DNA of 54,367 bases from contig JAENYC010000024.1 of assembly GCA_016841945.1 (NCBI GenBank), positions 1 to 54,367 of the forward strand, in the 5' to 3' direction. Source of the DNA: Haloplasma contractile (lineage in GTDB: Bacteria; Bacillota_I; Bacilli_A; Haloplasmatales; Haloplasmataceae). The stretch's first letter is position 1; the number at the start of each line of letters is the position of its first letter. A program made the translations under genes and the position numbers. Positions 33,847 to 42,186 of the stretch are shown here, in pieces. The notes under the pieces are model-generated. The model saw only the letters and a program-made list of their open reading frames with translations, was not told the origin of the DNA and ran no database searches.

Positions 33847-34033
33847 CGAAAATATTAATTCAATATAGATGGTAACTATGCAAAATGACTCAATCAGTGA
33901 TACAAAGTTGCCATACATAGTATTCTTGTTAACACCTATACGGTGATGATATAGAAATAACTTAAAACTAAGTAAATATAAAATTGATTATATTACAACT
34001 AATATCTTAGTGAATAAATAAAATAGACTTTCG
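33847..34033 (+). repeat. Decayed direct repeat of the ugpQ 3' end
   Basis: This stretch aligns with 32959-33149 across the last 60 codons of ugpQ and its trailer. Shared blocks include AGATGGTAACTATG, AACACCTATACGG, GATGATATAGAAATA and AATAGACTTTCGG. It has many substitutions and several small indels, so it no longer codes. The trailer of this copy runs into the intact terminator hairpin, while the gene copy loses the hairpin after CTTTCGG. The island therefore sits between two copies of the ugpQ end. Confidence 0.9.
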
Positions 34034-34062
34034 GTTAATAATTATTAACCGAAAGTTTTTAA
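34027..34062 (+). terminator. Original ugpQ terminator
   Basis: A 14-bp stem, ACTTTCGGTTAATA (34027-34040) with TATTAACCGAAAGT (34043-34056), followed by T. The left arm is half preserved behind ugpQ itself at 33142-33149. Confidence 0.88.
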
Positions 34063-34115
34063 ACTCTTTTTATAATTAATGCTTTTATATGACAAAATAT
34101 GACATTCTTTTTTTT

Positions 34116-34124
34116 TGATATAAT
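34116..34124 (+). promoter_or_regulatory. Extended -10 promoter of the broken secreted gene
   Basis: TGATATAAT fits TGnTATAAT. The following leader (ATAATGTAA... GAAAGGGGATGTTATA) resembles the leader before the secreted stub at 3129. Confidence 0.65.
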
Positions 34125-34150
34125 GTAAAAAATTGAAAGGGGATGTTATA

Positions 34151-35052
34151 ATGATTAAAAAGGTAGTATTTTTATTTGTTGTTTTGATTTTATTTACTTT
34201 TGGAGTTTCATTCTTCACCCAGGAAAAAGCACATGCATTTACTAATGAAGAAGATTTGTATTTGAACCACTTTTTGGAGGGGGATATTTAGAACCAGGTG
34301 ATGGTGGAGGAAATCCATGCCCTAGTGATCCATCTTATATATCTACTTCAGATTATTATAATGAAGGAGAAACTTTTGTACAAGAATATGGTGTAGCTGG
34401 TGAATGGAGTTATTTCTTCAATGCACCAACAACTGGATATGTTAGTATTAGAGTATACACAGGTTGGGCCTCTTATGATTATCTCATTACAATCCATAAT
34501 GAAAACTATACTGAAATTGAAAGAAAATACGGTGGAGATGTATCTGATACTTATTTTAACCATTTTGAAGTAGATTCAGGTGAATATTATTATATAACCA
34601 TAAAGCAAATTAACGGAGTAAATTATGCAAGTAATAATACAGTTTATGCTACAATCACATTATCAGATGATATTAGAGAGGATAATCCAATAGAAATTTC
34701 TACTCTATCTTCATACACATCAAAAATCGACTATGAAGGAGATGTAGATTATTATACTTTTACAATTTGGATAGAAATATATAATGGAACTAAAGAAGAA
34801 TTTGAGTCTGGAGATTACAATCAAAATATGGTTGAACCTCCTATTGATATAGAAGAAATTGAAAATATAACTAATGAAGAAAAAGATATTATAAAAACAT
34901 TTGTAAGAAATAGAAATTCTAAAGAAATTAGAATTGTCAATAAAGCTAAAGGCGATGGCAAAATTTATTTTGAATTTTTTGGACTAACTTATATAAGTTA
35001 TATTAATAGCAAATTTTACATTGAAAAAAACATTTGCATGAGTCCACTTTAG
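34151..35052 (+). pseudogene. Frameshifted secreted protein with PPC-like beta domains
   Basis: ATG 34151 (AAAGGGG 8 nt upstream) opens a signal peptide (about residues 4-29, ending KAHA) and then EEDLY. It stops at 34289-34291. From 34261 a second frame stays open to 35052, beginning FEPLFGGGYLEPGDGGG. One missing T in the run at 34261-34263 joins the two frames. The joined protein would be about 300 residues: signal peptide, GGYL motif, a PPC-like beta domain (EWSYFFNAPTTGYVSIRVYTG, DSGEYYYITIK), the start of a second PPC domain (YEGDVDYYTFT), then an unrelated charged C-terminal part (EEIENITNEEKDIIKTF) ending in IYFEFFGLTYISY. Signal peptide plus PPC repeats is a common front end of giant secreted RHS-type proteins. 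This may be a collapsed one fused to a toxin end. Confidence 0.72.
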
Positions 35053-35149
35053 TATTTAGATGAGAAAACATTTTGATATGTTCTTAGATAATATTTTAGT
35101 AATGTTAATAATACTCACATAATACTGGAAAAGAACCAGATATATGTAA

Positions 35150-35462
35150 TCCAAAGAAAAACAAACTGAGGAACAGGTAATAGATGATTAGAGGAAAATA
35201 AAGCAGGAAGATATAGATATGATTAAACTATTAGAAAGAGGTGATATACCAAATACCTTTATAGATTTTAAAGTAGTAGATCAATATATCTTATTAATTA
35301 TTTATACCGGATCATATGAAGAATTTAAAGATGGAAACTTATATGTATGTTGATGGTAACATTTATTTTAAATTTCGTAGACTAATATATAAGTTGTATT
35401 AATATTAACAATATGGTTATCCAACTCCTCTTTGGTACATAAATAGGAAGTTTTATAGATAA
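35150..35462 (+). pseudogene. Decayed second copy of the secreted gene's C-terminal part
   Basis: With several stops and frameshifts, this stretch reads EDIDMIKLLERGDIPN, then QYILLIIYTGSYEEFKDGN, then DGNIYFKFRRLIYKLY and YGYPTPLWYINRKFY. The last pieces parallel IYNGTKEEFESGDYNQ and GDGKIYFEFFGLTYISYINSKFYI in the preceding gene. It is a broken paralogue of the same C-terminal domain. One ORF piece is ATG 35219 to TGA 35353. The stretch 35053-35149 shows nothing recognisable. Confidence 0.6.
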
Positions 35463-35464
35463 TT

Positions 35465-35508
35465 AATAAAAACTCGTATCAAAAAATAGAGATTAACGAG
35501 TTTTTATT
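35465..35508. terminator. Intrinsic terminator
   Basis: A 13-bp arm AATAAAAACTCGT (35465-35477) pairs with ACGAGTTTTTATT (35496-35508). It serves the island and probably the convergent radical SAM gene. Confidence 0.85.
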
Positions 35509-35513
35509 TATTA

Positions 35514-37196
35514 TTATTTTTCAAAGATTAATACATCTTGATTTGATGATGCGAAAAGTTTCAATAAATAATAAGTCCCTATTTTATATGTCTGTGGATG
35601 AAGGGTTAATTTTTCTATAAATCCATAGCGAAATAATAAATCAAGGTCATATTTTTGATAGGTTTTTATGATATAATGAAAGAGTGTATGTTTTTCTTTT
35701 TTTGAAATTTGTTTTTCAAACCATATTTTAGGTCTTGTTTTAGCACTTTTTAAATAGTCATAAATAAGTAATGAATTGACATGGGTGGTATTTATCTTTT
35801 GATTATTTAAGAATTCAAGCAATCTTGTACATAAATCGTGAAGTTGATAACCATGTAGTTTGAAATGTTTTTTAAAAAAAACGCCAAAGTCTTCAAAAAA
35901 TTGATAGTTGTTATTTTGATAATATGTGTTAATAATATAATTAATCGTACAATCAAATCGATGATCATTGTAGTATCTTTCTAACATCTCTTCAGCTGCA
36001 TGGATTTTTGTAATTTCCTCTTTGGTTAAATCACGATGACTTTTGATTTCATAAGGTGCTTTATCATGAAATTGATAACCATATAATTTTGCTTCATTTC
36101 TTATCTTAGTGCCTCTAAGCATTTTTAAGAAACCAAGTTGTAACTCATGAGGTTTAAGCGCAAATACATCATTAAAGGTTTTAATAAAGGATTGATAATT
36201 TTCTTTAGGCAATCCCGCGATTAAATCAAGATGTAAATCAATTTTTTGACCATTTTGAATGCTTAAAATATTGTGTTTTAGTTTTTTAAAATCCTGTTTT
36301 CTTAAAACCAGCTCATTTGTTTGATCATTAGTGGATTGAATACCTATTTCAAAGCGGAATAGATGGGGTGGAGCATGTTCATTTAAATAATTAATGATTT
36401 CTTCATCTAGTAAATCACCTGTGATTTCAAACTGAAACACACAATCTTTTTTATGATTTTTTATAATGAAATCAAACAAGTCTAGGGCATAATCTTTTCT
36501 GATATTAAATGTTCTATCTAAGAATTTAAAAACTTTTGCGCCATGATTCATTAAATAAAGCAGTTCTTGTTTAATAAAATCTTTATCAAAAAAACGAACT
36601 TTATTATCTAAAGAAGCTAAACAATAACTACATTGATAGGGACATCCCCTACTAGATTCAATATATTGTATTTTATTTTTTAGTTTATTTCTATCTTCCT
36701 TTATCCGATAGGGTGATTTTAAATCATTGAAATCAATCATGTATTGCGTGTGATTAGTATAAAAATCCTCATTATGTCGATAATGAAGTTGAGGAATTGT
36801 TTTTAACGATTGATGCTCTTTTAAAGCTTTTAGTAGTTGTTTAAAGGGATAGACGCCCTCTTGAGATATAATATAATCAATCGGAAGTGCTTGAAACCAG
36901 TATTCTATATCATAACTTACTTCTGGCCCTCCCAACAGGATTTTAATTGATGGCTGTTGTTGCTTAATTGTTTTAATGAGTTCCTTTATGATTTCGATGT
37001 TCCATATATAACAACTAAAACCAACCAAAGTTGGTTTGAACTTCAATATTTCATTGACAATATGTTTTTTAGTATCTTTAATTGTAAATTCTATAAATTT
37101 TATATTATAATCGTCTTTAGTATTCGTATAAAGATATCTTATTGCTAAGTTTGTATGAATATATTTAGCGTTGATACCCACAAGTAGTGTTCTCAT
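35514..37196 (-). CDS. B12-binding-domain radical SAM protein (DUF4080 type)
   Basis: The 560-residue protein has an N-terminal B12-binding-like domain (about 1-140: LLVGINAKYIHTNLAIRYL, PTLVGFSCYIWN, ILLGGPEVSYD). A radical SAM domain follows with ESSRGCPYQCSYCLAS (CxxxCxxC for the [4Fe-4S] cluster) and FLDRTFN. The C-terminal third matches the DUF4080 extension often attached to this class. The modification performed is unknown. I start at ATG 37196, which has GAGG 9 nt upstream; ATG 37205 directly abuts that site. It stands divergent from ltaS. Its minus-strand 3' end faces the second accessory island. Confidence 0.88.
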   Translation of the reverse strand: MRTLLVGINAKYIHTNLAIRYLYTNTKDDYNIKFIEFTIKDTKKHIVNEILKFKPTLVGFSCYIWNIEIIKELIKTIKQQQPSIKILLGGPEVSYDIEYWFQALPIDYIISQEGVYPFKQLLKALKEHQSLKTIPQLHYRHNEDFYTNHTQYMIDFNDLKSPYRIKEDRNKLKNKIQYIESSRGCPYQCSYCLASLDNKVRFFDKDFIKQELLYLMNHGAKVFKFLDRTFNIRKDYALDLFDFIIKNHKKDCVFQFEITGDLLDEEIINYLNEHAPPHLFRFEIGIQSTNDQTNELVLRKQDFKKLKHNILSIQNGQKIDLHLDLIAGLPKENYQSFIKTFNDVFALKPHELQLGFLKMLRGTKIRNEAKLYGYQFHDKAPYEIKSHRDLTKEEITKIHAAEEMLERYYNDHRFDCTINYIINTYYQNNNYQFFEDFGVFFKKHFKLHGYQLHDLCTRLLEFLNNQKINTTHVNSLLIYDYLKSAKTRPKIWFEKQISKKEKHTLFHYIIKTYQKYDLDLLFRYGFIEKLTLHPQTYKIGTYYLLKLFASSNQDVLIFEK

Positions 37197-37323
37197 TTCA
37201 ATCATCCTCGTCTTTTTTTGATAAAAGTATTTAAAAATAGGGTATTATTTGTTATAATTTTATATTGGTTTTATATAATTGTAAATATCAAAATGGGTAT
37301 TTAAATTAGAAAAGGTGAATCAA

Positions 37324-39351
37324 ATGAAACAAATATCTACAAAAATTAACAAGTTCATATCATACATTATGTTTATTATAGAAAGTTGTGTTTCCGCAAT
37401 TGGAGAGGATTTACTCGTTTTTGCATTTTTAATTGTGGCAATTATTCCTAATATTATGATTAAGGCAGCAAGTGAAATGACATTGTTTAATTTAAAATCA
37501 TTGTTGTTTAATTTTGCTTGGTTCTGTGTCATTGTTGCGCTAAGTTACAATTATAAAACGAGAAAGAAACGCATTATTTATTTTTCAATTATTACCTTCA
37601 TTATGTACGCATTGAATTACTCAAATATATTGTATTATCGATTTTATTATAGTTTTTTATCTTTATCATTAATTAAACAACTCAGTTTATTTTCTGATGT
37701 GGCAGATGCAACGGCTGTTGGTATGTCACCATTTGATATTTTTTATTGGTTACTTTTTTTCTTAGCCCTTACATTGGTAATCATTTTTGCGGTGTTTAAA
37801 TACAATAAATTTGACTATGATAATTTTGAAATTCGGATATTTAATCGCATGAATTTTTTACGTCTTGGGTTAATTGCTTTTATCACAGGTATTTTGTCAC
37901 TTGCACCTGCAAATTATTCTCAAGCTGAAAAATTATGGAATCGTCCGATAGTAGTGGAAGATTTTGGATTATATAATTACCATATACTTGATGTTTTTAA
38001 ATCAATGGGTGTGTTTATTGAACACAAGCCAGATGAAGAAGATTATGAAACGTTTTATGATTTTTTTGATGAAAAAAATAAAAATTTCGAAACTAATGAA
38101 TATACAAATATCTTAGAAGATAAAAATGTGATTATTATTCATGCTGAAAGTTTAGAAAATTTTGTGATTAATAAAACCATTTTAGATGAAGAAGGTAATC
38201 TAGTAGAAGTCACACCGAACTTTAATCGTCTTGCGAATGAAGGTTTGTACTTTCCTCATTTTTATACCCAACAAAGCATTGGGACGAGTGCTGATAGTGA
38301 GTTTGTATTTAATACTTCATTATTACCTGTTAACAATGGAACCGTGTTTTTAACACATTTTGATAGAACCTATATTACAACACAAAACCTACTACAAAAA
38401 GAAGGATATTTAACCATGTACATGCATGGCAACAATGGGTCTTTTTGGAATCGAGATATTATGGATGAAGTATTGGGATATGATGTGTTCTTTGATAAAA
38501 CAGAATATCAATTTACGGATGACCAAGTATTAGGATTAGGTATTAGTGATTATGATTTTTTCCAACAATCGGTTGAATATATTTCTAATGCTCCTGCCCC
38601 TTATCTTGCCACTTTAATTACACTAACGAATCATACACCATGGATGGAAACGGATAAATACATCACAAAAGATGCATTAGGTGTGGAACAACCTCCAATC
38701 GATTGTGCCTCTGCTCATATAGAGGATACAACAGTCTGTCGCTATTTAAAATCCGTTCGTTATATGGATTGGGCATTTGGTGAGTTTTATAAAACATTAG
38801 AAAATAGAGGATTATTAAAAGATACAGCGATTGTCATATATGGAGACCATCCTGCTAAACTTCCACTTGCTGAGATGGAACAATATTATGGGGTGGAGAT
38901 GACGAGGGTCGAGTATCAAGCAAAGTCCCATGTGCCATTTATTATTTGGAATGAAGATATCGAACCAAAAGTGGTTGAAACCGTTATGGGCGAATATGAT
39001 GTTGGGCCAACATTACAAAACATGTTGGGTATTAGAAATGAGTTTGCATTGGGACATGATATCTTTTCATTAGAAGAAAATATCATACCTTTTGTCAATG
39101 GAGATTGGACGGATGGAATTATTTATTATTCTTATCGAGACGATGAATATTATATTATGGATGAAGATTATACAGAAGAGATGATAGAACAAATGATAGA
39201 AAATGAGGAGTATATCCAAAATCAAATAGACAAAACTAGTGTGATTGTTGATATGTCAAATATGATAAATAAATTTGATTTGATTGCTTATCATCAAAGA
39301 AGGGAAAGTGAAGAACAAAGCACTTCCTATAGACGAAGGGAATGGAGATAA
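37324..39351 (+). CDS. ltaS: LtaS-type lipoteichoic acid synthase / sulfatase-family phosphoglycerol transferase
   Basis: The 675-residue membrane enzyme moves glycerol phosphate from phosphatidylglycerol to a growing polymer on the outer surface. Five hydrophobic helices span about 30-195. The extracellular sulfatase-fold domain has [11 protein letters not shown] (metal Glu275), [10 protein letters not shown] (catalytic Thr321), LTNHTPW and YGDHPAKLP (metal Asp/His). All catalytic motifs of LtaS are present. The C-terminal 70 residues are acidic. The start at 37324 has AAAGGTGA directly upstream. The stop overlaps the pyrR start (TAATG). With the glycosylation set 6 kb away it suggests an LTA-decorated envelope. 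Confidence 0.92.
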   Translation: MKQISTKINKFISYIMFIIESCVSAIGEDLLVFAFLIVAIIPNIMIKAASEMTLFNLKSLLFNFAWFCVIVALSYNYKTRKKRIIYFSIITFIMYALNYSNILYYRFYYSFLSLSLIKQLSLFSDVADATAVGMSPFDIFYWLLFFLALTLVIIFAVFKYNKFDYDNFEIRIFNRMNFLRLGLIAFITGILSLAPANYSQAEKLWNRPIVVEDFGLYNYHILDVFKSMGVFIEHKPDEEDYETFYDFFDEKNKNFETNEYTNILEDKNVIIIHAESLENFVINKTILDEEGNLVEVTPNFNRLANEGLYFPHFYTQQSIGTSADSEFVFNTSLLPVNNGTVFLTHFDRTYITTQNLLQKEGYLTMYMHGNNGSFWNRDIMDEVLGYDVFFDKTEYQFTDDQVLGLGISDYDFFQQSVEYISNAPAPYLATLITLTNHTPWMETDKYITKDALGVEQPPIDCASAHIEDTTVCRYLKSVRYMDWAFGEFYKTLENRGLLKDTAIVIYGDHPAKLPLAEMEQYYGVEMTRVEYQAKSHVPFIIWNEDIEPKVVETVMGEYDVGPTLQNMLGIRNEFALGHDIFSLEENIIPFVNGDWTDGIIYYSYRDDEYYIMDEDYTEEMIEQMIENEEYIQNQIDKTSVIVDMSNMINKFDLIAYHQRRESEEQSTSYRRREWR

Positions 39352-39881
39352 TGAATAATTATAAACAAATTTTAGATGATAACACCTTATCTAGAATGTT
39401 AAAGAGGATGTCTCACGAGATTTTAGAGAGAAATAAAGGAACGAAAGACTTAGTACTAGTAGGAATTAAAAATAAAGGGACCTATATTGCCAAAAGAATT
39501 CATGACAATATAAATCAGATAGAAGGGGTATCCCTTCCTATTGGAGAATTAGACATCACACCATTTCGAGACGATTGTGGGAAAAAAGATATTAATACGT
39601 CTAAAATAGATTTTAGTGTTGAAAATAAAAAGGTCATATTAGTCGATGATGTATTATACACAGGTCGTTCTGTTCGAGCGGCTTTAGATGGCATATTAAA
39701 TTATGGAAGACCAAAAGCCATTCAATTGGCGATACTAATTGATCGAGGACATCGTGAATTACCGATTAGAAGTGATTATGTCGGAAAAAACATTCCTACT
39801 TCAAGAAACGAAGTTGTTTTAGTTACATTAAAAGAAAAAGAGCAAGAAGATGGCGTTTATATTAAAAAAATAGAAGACTAG
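39351..39881 (+). CDS. pyrR: PyrR bifunctional pyrimidine regulator / uracil phosphoribosyltransferase
   Basis: The 176-residue cytoplasmic protein has the PRPP-binding signature [19 protein letters not shown] and the PyrR-specific segments [15 protein letters not shown] and [16 protein letters not shown], plus [23 protein letters not shown]. In firmicutes PyrR binds pyr operon mRNA in response to UMP and also makes UMP from uracil. I start at 39351, where TAATG overlaps the ltaS stop and AAGGGA lies 9 nt upstream. No pyr genes or PyrR-type attenuator are seen here, so it must act on targets elsewhere. The stop lies in its terminator stem. Confidence 0.95.
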   Translation: MNNYKQILDDNTLSRMLKRMSHEILERNKGTKDLVLVGIKNKGTYIAKRIHDNINQIEGVSLPIGELDITPFRDDCGKKDINTSKIDFSVENKKVILVDDVLYTGRSVRAALDGILNYGRPKAIQLAILIDRGHRELPIRSDYVGKNIPTSRNEVVLVTLKEKEQEDGVYIKKIED

Positions 39882-39899
39882 TGTTTCACTGGTCTTTTT
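39875..39899 (+). terminator. Terminator overlapping the pyrR stop
   Basis: AGACTAGTG (39875-39883), loop TTT, CACTGGTCT (39887-39895) and a T run. The TAG stop (39879-39881) is inside the left arm. Confidence 0.85.
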
Positions 39900-39962
39900 A
39901 AATTATTTTATTTGCTATATGAGAATGAATGAGATATAATTGAAATACTATATAAGATAATA

Positions 39963-39997
39963 GATTCATTCATATAATGAATCGTTATTGTTATAAT
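39963..39997 (+). promoter_or_regulatory. Promoter with palindrome upstream of the M42 peptidase
   Basis: An extended -10 TGTTATAAT (39989-39997) is preceded by a perfect inverted repeat, GATTCATT (39963-39970) with AATGAATC (39976-39983), which overlaps the -35 position. There is no T run, so it is more like an operator than a terminator. Confidence 0.6.
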
Positions 39998-40014
39998 ATA
40001 TAAGAGGTGGAAAA

Positions 40015-41046
40015 ATGGAATTTAATAAAACATATTTTTTAAATCTTGCAAAAGAGTTGTTAATGACCCCTAGTCCAAGTGGATATTGTCATCATATCAT
40101 GACAAAAATCGAACATTATGCCAATGAGTTAAATCTTCCTTTAGAGAAAACAAACAAAGGGAATGCGGTTATCACATTTCAAGGTACTAGCTCAGATAAA
40201 ATAATAGGATTATCTGCGCATGTTGATACATTGGGTTTAATGGTACGCTCAATTAATGCTGATGGAACATTGAAAATTACCACGATTGGTGGTAATCAAC
40301 CGAATTCATTGATTGGTGAGTATTGTACCATCTTTACTAGAGATCTAAAGAATTATTCCGGTACGATATTGGCAACATCTTATTCTTCACATGTTTATGA
40401 TGATGCGAATAAAAAAGGATCTAAAATAGATGAACTAATGATAAGAATTGATGAGGTTGTAAAGTCAGAAGAAGATGTAAAGGCCTTAGGGATTAGAAAT
40501 GGTGATTTTATTGCCATTGACCCTAAAACAACGATTACCGATAAAGATTTCATTAAATCTCGGCATCTTGATGATAAAATATCAGTCGCTATTGTATTAA
40601 CATTATTTAAGGCAATGATTAATCAGAATCTAACACCTCAATATACAATCAAGTTTATCATTTCGACATATGAAGAAGTCGGGCATGGGGCAAGTCATAT
40701 CCCTCAAGAAATTGATGAATTAATTGCGGTTGATATGGGATGTATAGGAAAAGATTTGGCTTGTACAGAGTATGATGTATCTATTTGTGCTAAAGACTCA
40801 AGTGGACCATATGATTACTTCATTACTAGTCGCTTAATTGAAATTGCTAAAGAAGAGAAATTAAACTATGCCGTAGATATCTATCCCTATTATGGAAGTG
40901 ATGCATCTTCAGCTTTAAGAGGTGGAAATAATATAAAAGCAGCGTTAATCGGGCCTGGTGTACATGCATCACATGGAATGGAAAGAACCCATTATGATGC
41001 GTGTTTAGCATCGATGAAGCTCTTAGCACGTTATTTAACCAAGTAA
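40015..41046 (+). CDS. M42 family metallopeptidase (glutamyl/deblocking aminopeptidase type)
   Basis: The 343-residue cytoplasmic aminopeptidase trims N-terminal residues from peptides. The two-metal site is complete: LSAHVDTLG (His, Asp), SRHLDDK (bridging Asp), TYEEVGHG (catalytic Glu and metal Glu), AVDMG (Asp) and a C-terminal HASHGMERTH (His). The short PDZ-like insertion (about 70-165) typical of the family is present. The Shine-Dalgarno AAGAGGTGG is strong. It has its own promoter with a palindrome over the -35, suggesting repressor control. It is transcribed alone, with the DUF3137-like gene next. Confidence 0.94.
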   Translation: MEFNKTYFLNLAKELLMTPSPSGYCHHIMTKIEHYANELNLPLEKTNKGNAVITFQGTSSDKIIGLSAHVDTLGLMVRSINADGTLKITTIGGNQPNSLIGEYCTIFTRDLKNYSGTILATSYSSHVYDDANKKGSKIDELMIRIDEVVKSEEDVKALGIRNGDFIAIDPKTTITDKDFIKSRHLDDKISVAIVLTLFKAMINQNLTPQYTIKFIISTYEEVGHGASHIPQEIDELIAVDMGCIGKDLACTEYDVSICAKDSSGPYDYFITSRLIEIAKEEKLNYAVDIYPYYGSDASSALRGGNNIKAALIGPGVHASHGMERTHYDACLASMKLLARYLTK

Positions 41047-41076
41047 TTGGTATTATTGTATTTAATATGCTATAAT
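41047..41076 (+). promoter_or_regulatory. Promoter of the DUF3137-like gene
   Basis: TTGGTA (41047-41052) and extended -10 TGCTATAAT (41068-41076) with 18 nt between the hexamers. The leader contains an inverted repeat, ATTTTATG (41097-41104) with CATAAAAT (41113-41120). Confidence 0.65.
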
Positions 41077-41154
41077 AATAATTCAAGAGACTGATTATTT
41101 TATGTATACAATCATAAAATTTGACATATTAATATACATTAAGGGGGAAGAGCA

Positions 41155-42087
41155 ATGAGAGATGTTTTAAAAGATGAAAAGTTGAAAAAACTCTTGAAAG
41201 AAAAACAACGCTTAGAGTTGTTTTCTTGGATCATCCCATTGATATCTATATTCTCATTAATCATCATACTATTCCTAACCACAAAGAATCATATGACTGA
41301 ATTTACCATTGTTATTTTGGTTTTATTAATATTTTTAATTATTGGTGGATATATATTCGATAATAAAATAACAGTAAAAATCCATGAATCTTATGCCCAA
41401 CTGAATGAATATTTTCAAGATATAATTGTCCCTAAATTACTAGAAAAAGATAATCCATCGATTAAATATCATAAAGACACATTATTAGATAAAGGAATAA
41501 TTGATGAAGTTCAATTATTTAATAATTTTTTAGAGTATAAATCTTTTTTTAACTATACAGGAGAGTTAGAAGGATATAAATTTAGTTTTAATGAAGTGAT
41601 GTTTTCAACTTTAGTTGAATACGATACAACGGGTCAAAAGATATTTAATAGTAAAATTAAGAATGAAATAAATTATCACTGGTATACCTTTGAACTAAAT
41701 AAACATTATCCCGATAAAGCATTATATTTAATATCTAAATTTGATAGTTATGATGGGAGATTATTAAAGGGATTACAACGTTTTGATTTTATGAATTGTC
41801 GTGTCAGTTTAAATGATGATTTGGAATTAGATTTATATCTTAAGGATATGAATGAATATCGATTATATACTACATCTAAAATATTAAAAACATTAAATGA
41901 TGATATGATTGTTTATAATACTATTTTAGCCATATATATTAATGATAATAAGCTACACATAATCATTGAAGAAATTGAGGACTTAATTGATTTAACCCAT
42001 AGTAATAAAATAGTATTAGAAAGTCTTTTAAAAAGATATTATGATGAACAAAGACTAATTAAATTATTAGTCAATGCATTTGATTAA
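41155..42087 (+). CDS. DUF3137-like membrane protein
   Basis: The 310-residue protein has a charged N-terminus, two adjacent membrane helices (about 22-42 and 47-67) and a cytoplasmic C-terminal domain of about 235 residues. The order (two helices, then PSIKYHKDTLLDKGIIDEVQLFNNFLEYKSF and GELEGYKFSFNEVMFSTLVEY) resembles DUF3137 proteins, whose function is unknown. The start has AAGGGGGAA just upstream. It has its own promoter and terminator, so it is monocistronic. Assignment to the family is from memory of its layout. Confidence 0.75.
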   Translation: MRDVLKDEKLKKLLKEKQRLELFSWIIPLISIFSLIIILFLTTKNHMTEFTIVILVLLIFLIIGGYIFDNKITVKIHESYAQLNEYFQDIIVPKLLEKDNPSIKYHKDTLLDKGIIDEVQLFNNFLEYKSFFNYTGELEGYKFSFNEVMFSTLVEYDTTGQKIFNSKIKNEINYHWYTFELNKHYPDKALYLISKFDSYDGRLLKGLQRFDFMNCRVSLNDDLELDLYLKDMNEYRLYTTSKILKTLNDDMIVYNTILAIYINDNKLHIIIEEIEDLIDLTHSNKIVLESLLKRYYDEQRLIKLLVNAFD

Positions 42088-42090
42088 TAG

Positions 42091-42116
42091 AAGGTATCAA
42101 CCGATACCTTTTTTTA
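42091..42116 (+). terminator. Intrinsic terminator
   Basis: AAGGTATC (42091-42098), loop AACC, GATACCTT (42103-42110), then T6. Confidence 0.9.
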
Positions 42117-42186
42117 TTGAATTTATAGATTTTTAACTGCTTTAGGATTATAATAAATATAGATAACTTATAAATGGAGGAATATC

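Noticed and set aside
33847-34033. An independent small gene in the second island
   Set aside because: It is a degraded copy of the ugpQ 3' end with stops in all useful frames.
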